From: Cheiracanthium punctorium
Taxonomy: Eukaryota > Arthropoda > Arachnida > Araneae > Cheiracanthiidae
Direction: 5' to 3'
DNA length: 64,000 nt
Assembly: GCA_038373885.1 (NCBI GenBank)
Contig: JAWZYV010015836.1
Span: 1,054,001-1,118,000 of the forward strand
Made by a program: the position numbers and the translations under genes. Below the pieces are notes generated by a model. The model had not been told where the DNA came from. It saw nothing but the letters and a program-made list of their open reading frames with translations, and did not search any database. Each line of letters begins with the position of its first letter. Position 1 is the first letter of the stretch. This document shows, piece after piece, positions 47,466 to 57,956 of this stretch.

Positions 47466-47466
47466 G
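47308..47466 (+). pseudogene. Acidic N-terminal frame of a possible piggyBac transposase
   Basis: The frame reads DIDSEADSDSSDSDTIIY, then SDCSVHGFRLNRKKLSG and PGQTFAKETAGLSDKRA before a stop at 47464. An upstream ATG (47240) is out of frame or separated by stops. A serine/aspartate-rich start is typical of piggyBac-type transposases, but no catalytic region follows. This is a weak assignment. Confidence 0.35.
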
Positions 47467-47583
47467 TATAACATTCACGAAAGAAAAACAAGTCATACGA
47501 TATAATATGAAAATATTTACTATTTACTTTACGTGCTATACAAAAATTAAGAGAATATCTATGGAATACAGAAATTAAGAGAA

Positions 47584-47621
<38 letters not shown>

Positions 47622-49115
47622 ATATTTAGCGTAGAAGAAATGAAGAAATAGACAGTGAAAATGACAAAAAAAGGTAAGTCAATGCATTATGCTGTTGTTT
47701 CATGCAGCATAGATTGTCAGTTACATCCTGAAGAACGTGAAAGAAACTTTGAAGGTAAGTACAGAAAAATATGCATGAGCTTATTATTAAAACTTTAGGG
47801 AAAAAGTATATTATTTGATTATTATAATTAAAAGAAAACAGAAGGAAAGAAAGTACTAAAAGAAACATAAAATTAGCTTTTAATGGTAACCTCGACAAAA
47901 GCTTTAAGTCATATTAAATGAAAACAAATTATGATTCAATTTCAGTTTCTTTTTTAAGGAATTTTACGATTATAGTTCGTGTATCCTTGTGCAACAATTT
48001 TTTATTAAATTACGTATTTTAAAAGCTTGTTAATTTCTTTACTTCTTTTTCTTTTTCTTTTCCTTTTTTTGTGTGTGCGTTCATCGTCTCAATATAAGTT
48101 TCAGTTGGACATATCTCTAAGATGAGATATTTTTCAAATTAAAAAAAAAACAAAAGAAACAGTATAAAACCTAGATTTTGTGAACTTTGAAAAATTTAAT
48201 TTTCTTTAAATTTGTATATGAATATGCAATTAACTTGAGACATTACAATAACTGTAGTAACTCTTCAAAGACTAACACTTTTAAATGAATAAATAAAATT
48301 TGACTGGTGATTCATGGAATGGCTTCTATATTAAAACTGATATTTACATTTTTGTGTATGTGCACCGGATCACAAAGATGTTTCATTTCTATACAGTACA
48401 TTAATTTTGTATAAGTTCTCTGTCTGAAGATGATTCTCCGTTGAAGTTGCTTGTGATTTAAATAATAATTAGGATCTGCATTTTACTGACTTCAAATATC
48501 AGCACTAAGAAACAAAAAGGAAGATAATTTTTGTAAAATGCTTACTAACTTATTAGCCAGATGGGACATTATAACTGGATACAATTTTTGAAACATTTTC
48601 TAGTAGTTCCTTTTACAGTGATGATGTGGCACGTTGATATACACACTATATCAACGTGCTGTTAATGCATGTAGGATTCAAATGAAGATACACATATTTT
48701 ACGTTGATTGACTATTTTTTTTTCTTACTTTTTCAAATTCACTTATTAAAAATAAAATGTACTTTTTTTTTTAAATAGCTGCACTGAAACCTTATTTTGA
48801 ATATATGCAGGGATATAGAAGATGAGACGTTCTATTAAAATTTATTAAAAATAAACGAATGTGGGGATTTTTAATTTAAAAATTCTTCTAAATACTGTGC
48901 ATAGTTGCAAAAATAACGTAAAGACATATAAGAAAATTCAAATTACTAGTTTTTAATGAAAATGAAGAAATTGTATTAATATATTTAATTAATTTTACTA
49001 AGTAAATTCTTCATATGAATTTATGTGGTTGTATACATAATACAGTAATAGAAAGTTAAATGTATTAATGCCCCTCCAGTTTTTTTTCTTAGATATTATA
49101 CTTGCAAAAATGCAC
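47467..49115. other. AT-rich sequence; (ATCT)n tract; no recognised gene
   Basis: An atctatctatctatctat tract leading into TA lies at about 47588-47622. The inverted pair atatcaacgtg/cacgttgatat lies at 48631-48659. No coding frame with a recognisable motif was seen. Confidence 0.45.
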
Positions 49116-49880
49116 AATAGGGTGGAATGCAGAAATCAACTTTTGATTTTTAATTTGCAATAGCACAGAAAAGTTGCATGTGGTATAAATAAGATAAATT
49201 AAAAATATAAAAAAAATTAGAGTACTTCTTGAGGTGCTACAAGGACGTTAAATTTTCAGAAAATTGAAACTTTTGCTGCATTTTAAAGGTTTTTTGCGTG
49301 TATCGATTATCAAATAAAATATTTCAAATAGGCGTTTTAAGATAAATAGAGAGTCAGCTCCGGAGCGAATGTTGTGGGTGGGAGAAGGCGTCGGTAGGCG
49401 CAAGTTTCTCTGCATTTGCTGACAAACTTAGAGCAGGTGTCAGGTCAGTAGCTTTGCTTTTGAGTAATCGATTAATATAATATTTTGTTAGTTGCGACTA
49501 GTAAAAGTGGCTCCTCAGCCTAAATTAGTGAGGACAAGACAAATGTTTGAACAACACATTAAGTTTATTTAGTGATTTTCATGAAATGGAACTGCCTACT
49601 TACTAGAATGAAGTGCTACTGTTATATTAGACATAACCACCTTCACTAATAAAGTAACAAAACGCAAAAGTTTTAGACCATGTAAGACCTAAACCTGGCA
49701 CCCAAAAAGTCATACACAGTATACTAAAGTTTCTTGAAAATAGGAAACACTATAAACAACATTTGAACTTCACCGCTACTGGATGTGATAGAATCATTGT
49801 AAGCACTAACATAAGAATGGTGCCATTTCTTTTATGGAAAAAAAACTGCAAGGCCTTTAGAATGGTTAATTTGTTTTTTC

Positions 49881-51360
49881 ATGATAATGAGCTACCGTCG
49901 GGACACTTTTTTTTTCTTACTTAAGATGGTAAAACGAAGGGATTCACTGAGTTTGAAGGCAGTGGGTCAGAAGCTAGAAAACTCTGCAAATCTTCCGGGG
50001 GATAATTTTTTGCTAATTGAAAATAACTTTCCTTATTTGGTTGGTAAAACGGATTTAAGTTCAGATCAGAAGTGTTTATTGAATATGTGTATCACTGCAT
50101 TAAGTGGAAATTGTTCACTAGATTTATTTTAAAGGAACCTTAGAATACTTGCTCATTCCAAGTGGTTGACACTAGCCAACCGCGTACTTAGACTGTACGT
50201 GGCCATTGGAATTTCAACGGAAAATCTTAGGACTCTGTCTACGTATATTGCAAAAGTGTACGCGCCTGTGAGATTTAATATTGTTAAAACCTTCATGTAG
50301 TTATGGTTCAAAACATCTGTTTTACCTTATCTCATATCATGCTATCTCTCTGACGATCTCAAGAACGTTATAGACCCGAATATTCAAAAATGTGTACTTT
50401 GCTGCTTCCTTTGTCTGCGCTATGTGAAGAACACAAAATTCAAAGACAGCTTGATTCACTGTCTGTTTAAAGACGCGACAGTAGAGTTAGAGTTAGGAAG
50501 ATTAAAGCTCCAAAGGAAAAATTTCATGCAAAATATTACTTCGACAAATCTTATGACCTAAAAATGGTGTACAGTGGTAGCCAAAATTGTGGACACTTTT
50601 GGAAATGTTTAGGATTTCTAACTTCGTATTCTTTTAGGAAGATCTACGTTTCACAAATTGCAAACTCATATAACATTTTAAAGAGAATTTAATACTCATT
50701 TCAATACACAAAACTAAATTTAAATATGTGCAATTGAATAAAAGCTATAATCACTTTAATCTGAAAAGCAAATACAGTGATGAAATGCATTGCAATTTCT
50801 AACTTTCCTGGTCAGTCACTGTTATTTTTCTGAGCTTGAAACTCTGGTCAGCTCAATGAAACATTGATGTGAATCTGCAATAAAAAAAAAAAAATTGAGG
50901 CTGCCCTAGGAACTGCTGATAACTTTCTGCAATTTTCAATATCTAATGTATCTCGATAACTATTGCTGCTTAACATTTTGTATTGAAAATATTTAATTTT
51001 TTTCTGTATTGAAACCAGTATTAAATTATCTTTAAAATGATTTTAAAAAGTTTGCACTTTGTGAAACATAAAAAAAATTTTATACATATACGAACTGAGA
51101 AAAAAAAAAAAAAGTTTCGAAAAGTGTTCACAATTTTGGCCACCAGTGTAACTGAACCCATGTTGTTAAAACACGTTTCCAGAGATTCTCTAAAAGAATT
51201 ACGCCGGAGGCATCTGGAGCAGAACCAAATAGTAAAGTGGACCCAGTTATTGACTTTCCCCAACTTCCTTGTCACACGCAAGCAGTAGAAAAAGTTGTAA
51301 GACAAGAGACCAAATCTGCTCAAAATGTCTCTAGTTCAATTGCAAGAAAGGATTCATAAG
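49881..51360 (+). pseudogene. Broken transposon protein, second copy, split by a MITE
   Basis: The plus strand reads TDLSSDQKCLLNMCITALSG (matching DLSSDQRYLCDITLAVISG in the first copy). It then gives SKWLTLANRVLRLYVAIG, ENLRTLSTYIAKVYAPVRFN and DDLKNVIDPNIQKC. The frame breaks at the MITE (50570-51150) and resumes with TEPMLLKHVSRDSLKE and, in a shifted frame, DFPQLPCHTQAVEKVV. The first copy has LPYHTQAVER at the equivalent place. Several stops interrupt it. The motifs WLTxANRxLRLY and HTQAVE are the best-conserved parts across the two copies. Confidence 0.75.
50570..51150. mobile_element. Tc1-type MITE, copy B, nested in a transposon gene
   Basis: It starts tacagtggtagccaaaattg and its reversed right end is tacactggtggccaaaattg; TA flanks each side. 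It is collinear with copy A (15875-16452). It interrupts the host pseudogene between the codons for KW and TEP, which shows it is younger than that element. Confidence 0.88.
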
Positions 51361-51369
51361 AGCAAAAAC

Positions 51370-53386
51370 AGAATCACTTCAGTATATGTCAAAAATTATT
51401 TTTTTTAATCTGACTATGAAGTAGATGCAAACATTTTGCAGCTGTAGCATCTGTAATCATGGACGATACATAAGTAAGAAGTACAAAATTTGACATTACA
51501 AAATATATTTTTAGTATTATTGTATTTTTGAATTAATACATTTTTTCTTATTTTATCGTTTATACAGGTATTTTAAACCTTCTTTTGTAACATAATGTGC
51601 AGGAGAAATTCATAAAAAATAGTTTATTAAAGTCTATAATTTTTCGATTTTTCAAAAATTTCAAGCTTTTTGCGGCGCATTAAGATGTTGTAGTATTACA
51701 ACCAATTTTTAAAAATTCATTTTGAACCTAACGGGTAAGTTTTTCCCATTATTACTAACGTACAGTATAAAAAAAGGATTAAGGAACATTTTACAGTTTT
51801 TCAAGTATTTTCAGTTTTTTTTTATAAACTTTAAGCTCTTTGTTGTACCTCATGATGTTGTTGTATTGAAACCAAATTTTCACACTTCTTTATGAAACTA
51901 AAATTCATTTTTCCCATTTATTACCAGACTAAAAATATAATAAAGGCTATTTTCGTTTCACACTAATGCACAATTGTATAGTTGTATTACCACCGCATGT
52001 TAGCACCATAATTATTATAGGAATTAAGTTATCAAGTCTAACGCATGTACTTTTCTCAACTTTGTGTAATAAAAAAAATATCAGTTTAATAAAAAATCAA
52101 ATATACTTACTGAGAGAAGTGTACAAGTGGACCGCAATATAAATATAACATAAATAACAATTTCAATTGTGCCACTGTAAAATGTTAGAAAAAATGTACT
52201 AGTATAAAATGACCAACAAAATGTTTGATATGTGGAACGGTTTCTCATACAGCTACACAGGTTCTCTGAATGATAATAAACGTACACAAAACATTATTAA
52301 ACTTTTAATGTCTGAACTTTAGTAGAAGTTAAGAAAACCTGTGTTTGCTACCTGGGTATGTTGTAAAGAATTAATATTTGTCCAAATGCACCCATATTTA
52401 TTGCTACTTTAAAATCCAGAATAAGATCCAGAATAAGATTATAATCCAGAATAAGAAATTGACATAACGCTATCACTGCAAAATTAAGCATATTATAAAT
52501 TAAATAAATTTTTTTCGAACTTTTGCATTTAGTCTTCGAAAAAACTTCTGAATCAATCACAGCTGTTCAAAGCATTACTTACTTTCGATAAAAGTAAAAT
52601 GATAAATTTTCCCTATTTTGGGGAATATGTATAGTTCAATCTGTAATTTTAGTAATACACCAGCTTTCGAATTTCAATACATTTATTCACTTCATGTGAG
52701 AGAAATATAACATGATAATATATCATCAGTGTTTACTTTTTGTATAGAGAAAATTACATCCTTATTTCCCTTTATATAAAAGGATTTCCTATTAAATAAA
52801 TTCTCCAACATAAAGTACGATAACACAGCTAGGAAAGAGAGCTACAGAAAGAGATAACTGAACAGCAATTATGCAAATGGATCTGGAGCAAATCACGCTA
52901 TTTTTCCATTAATTTGATCCTAAAACAGCATCTTATGAGATTAAACGTCAAGAAAAGGAAAGATAGTGATCACGTAGTGGTTCTCAAGCTGCAAATTACT
53001 GTCAGATTTGGGGAAAGAAATTAGAAAAAAATACAAGGGGAAAATGAAAGTAAGGCTTTTCTTTGGTTGACGTCTGTGATTACCCAGCAAAAGTGAGTTG
53101 CATTTATTTATGACAAGATTGCTGTTGGCAGCTATTGTCATCCGGGGTCTTTCCCATTTATTTCAGTTAACATGGAAATTGAACTTTCAGAGTTTTTCCT
53201 CGAATAAATGTAGAATGACGGTATACTTTTCGAAGCATTTAAGATTTTTTAGATTTGTTTCTTTGAATGATTTCTAAGTAATTTATTGATTTTGTTCATT
53301 GAAACTTTTTTATTTAATGCACAGAGCTCATATTGTGTGGGATGTTGCTTGAAGCTTCGAATTTTTAGCAACGTGCATTTTTTAAG
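51370..53386. other. AT-rich sequence; short tandem repeat; no recognised gene
   Basis: The string atccagaataaga is repeated three times at about 52414-52458. Loosely repeated phrases (ttttcaagt/tttaagctttttg, gttgtattac/gttgtattga) occur at 51650-51910. No frame carries a recognisable motif. Confidence 0.45.
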
Positions 53387-53973
53387 TACAGATTGCCCGA
53401 AATTAAACGAACCTATTTTAAAGTTGTGTACAGACGAAACTATTGTTCAGAAAGTTATGAAATTTCGTATATGACGTAATGAACGTATGGTAATTTGTTT
53501 GAGCGAATAAAAAACTTATTCGCCATCAGGGGACCCCGCGGTCCCCAGACCTCAATCGATGTGATTTTGGCTTTGGGAGAGTTTGATATATTTGGTAAGT
53601 TGTGATATTCCAAAACTTTGCCTGATCTTAAAGACAGCATTTCACAAAATGTTCGTAATATTTCGACGAACTCACTATTGTTAGCTGTCGAGCATGCTCT
53701 CTTATGATTCCAGATGGTAGCTGATAATGATGGCCGTCATGTTGAAAACTTTTTGTTGCAATAATATTTGTAAACTATCATAAATGTATGCTTAAGGTGT
53801 AATTCATTAAAGAGTGAAACCTGGTGACGAACATTTGAACCAATCATTTTTCACTCGTTTAAACGAATTCCCACACATTCATTATGCCCTACACGAAATT
53901 TCTTTATTTTATCAACACTAAATTCGTCTGTAGAAAACTTTAAAATGGGTCGTTTAATTTAGGACAACCTGTA
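53387..53973 (+). mobile_element. Internally deleted mariner-type transposon (587 bp)
   Basis: The left end tacagattgcccgaaattaa (then acgaacctattttaaag) and the reversed right end tacaggttgtcctaaattaa (then acgacccattttaaag) match over about 50 bp with few differences. TA lies at both edges. The interior retains only the 3' part of the transposase gene. Confidence 0.88.
53512..53765 (+). pseudogene. C-terminal fragment of a mariner-type transposase
   Basis: The plus strand carries a decayed R-S-P-D-L-N-x-C-D-F-type segment (gtccccagacctcaatcg, tgtgattttggc) at 53540-53575. This is followed by LPDLKDSISQNVRNIST, SLLLAVEHALL, a stop, FQMVADNDGRHVENFL. Family members keep the last catalytic residue just after the SPDLNP-like motif. 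Everything upstream of it is missing. Confidence 0.78.
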
Positions 53974-54371
53974 TATACTGAAGCATATGCAAAAAGCATG
54001 AAGCATATGCAAGCAAGTAGCTGAACAATATGCAAATAAAGCATATGTTATTAATAGATAGATTGTCTATTGCTGTTTAGTTGAATAATTTATATTTTGA
54101 AACGTGGATCCATGGTTACATCTTCTTGTATTTGAATTCATATTTTTTTTAAGCAAAGATTTTGTGGTTCGCAAGGATATCATTTGTAAAACGAGTAGGG
54201 GGAATAACAATAACACCAAGATGTGCATATTACTACACTCATGTATTTTGGATCTTTCTTGCGGCTCTATAGCTCATTTTCATCCAATTATTTTGACATA
54301 AATCACATTCTGGTATATTATTAAAAATTATTTTAATTTACAAGTGCAAATTTATAAAACCATACTAATTA

Positions 54372-55185
54372 AATGGCTTTAATTTTAATTTAATTTCGTA
54401 GCTGAAAGGGTAACTATGCTAACGTAATCATTAAAAGTGCGAAACTACTTTAAAATTCAAATTCAAGAGCAACTACGTGTATTTTTTAAAATTTTTTAAT
54501 TCACATCTTTCCTTTCAAAAGATGCTATTTACTTCAAATATACGATGGTAGTAAGCGTACAAATTACAAATAAAATTTCTACAATTACTACTAGATAAAT
54601 ATTAATGTTTTTTGGATAGATGAATAATGGGGCAAGTTTTAATTGTAATTCGTACGCTTACTGCAATAACATTTTTTGAGAACAATATTTTTGAAAGGAA
54701 AATGTAAATAAATATTAAGATGCATGTAAAGCGCTTGAATTAAAATATTGAAGTATTTTTGTAAAGTTTCATGATTATGTTAGCTTAATTATTGTGTCAG
54801 CAATGAAAATAAATTTTAAAAACGGTGAGAACTTGATCAGTTGTACAACGATCCTAAAGAGTGAGAGGAAGTGCGTAATTTAGCGTTTATACTTACTAAG
54901 TAAAACTCACCTTTCTTTAAAAATTACATATGTTTAGATAGGCACTAATACGTTTTTGGATAGTTGATTAATAACATAAATTTTATATGTAGTTTGTACG
55001 CTTATCGTCAAAGTATTTTTTGAAAAAAAATAAGATATTTCGAAAGGAAAAATGGGAATTCAAAATTTAAAAAATACATGCAATGTTTCGTGATTTAAAT
55101 TTCAAAGTAGTTTTGTACTGTTTTGTTTTTCATTACCTAAGTCTGAGTTTCAGCTACGAAATTAAATTAAAATAAAACCCGTTAA
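54372..55185. repeat. Three-arm inverted repeat (compound MITE)
   Basis: The outer pair is ttaatttaatttcgtagctg (from about 54380) against its mirror tttcagctacgaaattaaat (55151-55170). A middle arm (about 54610-54810) is also the mirror of the left arm and parallel to the right one. All three share the core gtaagcgtacaaa / ttcgtacgcttac / tttgtacgcttat, and ctttc-aaaagat or its mirror. It may be one palindromic element followed by the end of a second copy. No coding capacity. Confidence 0.65.
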
Positions 55186-56579
55186 ATTAGTGATTTTTTT
55201 TAAAAATTTGCGCTGGAATGTCAAATTTTGGGTTATTCAAGAAAAAACGTCAAAATTAAATTTTCTCGAAAGCTATTGACTATCGGCCATACATATGGGG
55301 ATTAAATTGTTGCATTTTGTCACCCCTATTAGGTGTTACCAGGAAAACGTCAAGTTACTAATAACCCTATATGTCGGTGTTGCCCTTAAAAATCAACTTT
55401 TAAAATTCTTCAGGGGAGGCCCATCAATTTGACCTAAAATAGGAAATGGATTGCAATTTAAATTCTTAATGCATTTTACGATCGCTAGCAAGGTTTAAAA
55501 ATATAAAAACTTATGTTGTTTTCAATTGACAGTTTTTTTCCCTCCATTGAATTTTTACATCAAACTAATGAAATAATAATAGTCATGAATAATTGCTGGC
55601 GATTTATATTTTCTGAATTCTGTTAAGTGCAATCTTTTAAAATGGGAAATGTATGTAAAATGTTTCGTAAAACTAAGCAGTATATGTTGAAAAAATTGAA
55701 AAAAGAAAGTAAAGCAGTATTATTAAATTTAAATTAGTTATGTTACAGTGTAACAAAAATTAAATTGTTCAGATGAGAAGTTTTTGTTTTGTTTCACTTG
55801 AACAAAATAAAATCTGCACGCTAAGGATTTCTAAGCTGATTTATCAAGGACCGCCACACGGTCTCTAGCACATGCACTTTTTTATTAAACGTTTCTTGGG
55901 ATTACATGCAGTTTCAGAGTTTACGGTTCTCTGTAAAATACATAAGTAAAATAATAATTAAAAATCTACTTTTCGTTAAACCAGCAGTTTCTTCGCTATT
56001 ATCATTTCTCTGTATTTCTCCGTAATAAGTAAAAGTGAAAATTACAAGTGTTTCATTTTTATTTTTTATTATCGTAATTATTGTTTTAATATAAGCAAAA
56101 ATGTTTTAAAAAAAACGATATAGCGATGTCTTAAAAATAATAGGCAATTTTAGTAAGAAAAAAAGAGGAAAGAAAAAAGAAAATCTTAGTTGAAGAGATC
56201 ATAAGTTTTCATACTTTTAAACCCTTGTAGCTAACCTTAAAACTCATTTTATGTTTGCTGTTTAAATGGATTTTCTTTGTTAGGTCATAAGGAAATGGGA
56301 GGTTGCCACATAAAAACATTAAAGTTTGATTTTTTAATGACTAACTATAAATTATTCCTAGTATTATTTTAGTAGAAAGAAATGACGAACTTATTGTAAG
56401 TATGTGAGGATGCGGTATATGAGTGGAAGATGCATGGAGCGCTACGAACGATGCTAGAATATAAAAATAACACAATACCAAACATTTATATTTTTACGCC
56501 ATTGTAATTTATTCTTACAATATCGCAAGAATAAATTTATATATATCGTTAATTAATATAATTTTACTAAAAAGTAATA
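55186..56579. other. AT-rich sequence with no recognised gene
   Basis: No supported feature apart from a short hairpin ttattctt...aagaataa at 56509-56534. It lies about 50-70 bp past the stop of the Helitron helicase and could belong to that element's 3' end. Confidence 0.45.
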
Positions 56580-57668
56580 TCAATCCCTTAACGCAATAGA
56601 GTGTACACTATTTTTTGTTATCCCATTTTTAACTAACACAAGCAAACTGATGGTTTGCCCAATCGAGAACATGCCATGTATAATTGTCCGTGTGAAAAAC
56701 ATTTTGTGCTCAAATCTAAGCCACAAACATAGTTTGGCCTTGAGACTTATTGATAGTCATTGCAAATGACAATCTTATTGTAAATTGAAGGCGTTTAAAT
56801 TGAATTGGCACATCTGTGGCCCACAGATCCGTATTATACACACAGACTGTGGGTATAATGCGGATCCGTGGTAGTAATATATTTACACCTCAAAATTTTC
56901 AATTTAAAATGATGGCTTCGACAACGTTTTTCAATAATTTTTTAATAACTAATCTCGTGCCGTTACACAGCCGTGGTGGGTTCAAATTACGAAGCAAAAT
57001 AACCGGAGATCCAACCTTTAGTTGTAAGTTATGCGGCGGCATGCCTGGTATATCTAATGAGTTCAAAAACTCTGCTGGAAATTTCACAGCTTCGGTTGCA
57101 TCAATTCGTTGACGTCATTCGTTGAGATTCAATTCGTTGACGTCTACATTTTATGCTGCTATAATTGCTCTTTCTGCCACCCACTCATAATTAATATATT
57201 GTGTATGTACATCGGGAAATATCTGGTCAATGAGAGAGCATCTTGCGAATCAGTAATTGTGCAGAAATCGGCCGGTAATTTTATGCATCCAGTTTCATCT
57301 ACAGTAACTTTTCCATCGCCGATATCTAACAGCTGCTTTGAGAATGTCTCAGGGGATGGATCTCGAAGTATTTGAACGCTCACATTTACTTTCAGTTGTA
57401 AATTTTCAATATTACGCCACAGTGGCGATGATTTTAAGCAGGCGTTGATTTCATCAGCATACGTTGAACGTGGGATGACGGGAAGTGTTTGTGTAAAATC
57501 TCCTGACAGGAGTACCAGAGTGCCGCCAGATAGTTTGTCGTTTTTAAGATCTTTCAATGTCCTGTTCTACGCCTCAAGCGAATATTTGCGTGCCATAGTG
57601 CATTCATCCCAGATGATAATTTTACACTGTTTCAGCATTGATCAGTTATCGACCGGAGTTGAAAATAA
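56580..57668 (-). pseudogene. Helitron PIF1-like helicase, C-terminal half, broken
   Basis: Minus-strand reading from 57668 gives KIIIWDECTMARKYSLEA, the Walker B (DE) motif. After a tag stop it reads LKDLKNDKLSGGTLVLLSGD, FTQTLPVIPRSTYADEINAC, LLDIGDGKVTVDETGCIKLP and PMYIHNILIMSG. A damaged stretch at 57100-57170 leads to ATEAVKFPAEFLNSLDIPG, then VGSPVILLRNLNPPRLCNGT, SFAMTINKSQGQTM (the last conserved helicase motif), LDLSTKCFSHGQLYMACSR and a stop at 56580-56582. These are hallmark motifs of the PIF1-type helicase at the C-terminus of Helitron Rep-helicase proteins. The Walker A region and the Rep domain are absent. At least one stop and two or more frameshifts disable it. Confidence 0.9.
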
Positions 57669-57671
57669 TTG

Positions 57672-57956
57672 AATTTCTAATATCGTTATTAAAAAATAGG
57701 TGTTGATGGTAGAGGGGTGAAAATTTAGGATAGTATGTATTTTTTAGTGCCATATCATTAAAAAAAATGTCCAAAAAGTGTTGGGGGGTGGACCGCCCTT
57801 ATGACTTAGGGGTATGAGGCATAGTTAAAAACCTATTCTCTGACCTATCGAATATACATATAAAATTTCATTAAAATCGGTCGAGCTGTTTCGGAGGAGT
57901 ATGGTAACAAACACGGTGACATGAGAATTTTATATATTATGTAATATAAAATCCCT
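57672..57956 (+). mobile_element. RTE-like non-LTR 3' end fragment
   Basis: The string aaatttcattaaaatcggtc followed by gagctgtttcggaggagtat and ggtaacaaacacggtgacat resembles the conserved 3' end of arthropod RTE-type retrotransposons. It finishes in a TATATATTATGTAATATA-type tail. It abuts the point where helicase homology stops, so it probably truncated the Helitron fragment. Assignment is by recall of the motif only. Confidence 0.45.

Larger units (their letters stand above)
49116..51360 (+). mobile_element. Second, decayed copy of the 6-bp-target transposon family
   Basis: A terminus-like aatagggtggaatgcagaaa at 49116 resembles the ttagggtggagcgaaaaatt end of the element at 11243. The encoded protein aligns with that copy (see the pseudogene entry). 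No right terminus was recognised, so the right edge is set at the end of protein similarity. A 581-bp MITE is inserted within it. Confidence 0.6.

Noticed and set aside
56899..57112. 98-codon plus-strand frame at the Helitron locus
   Set aside because: Antisense shadow of the helicase fragment, whose minus-strand reading contains several canonical helicase motifs.
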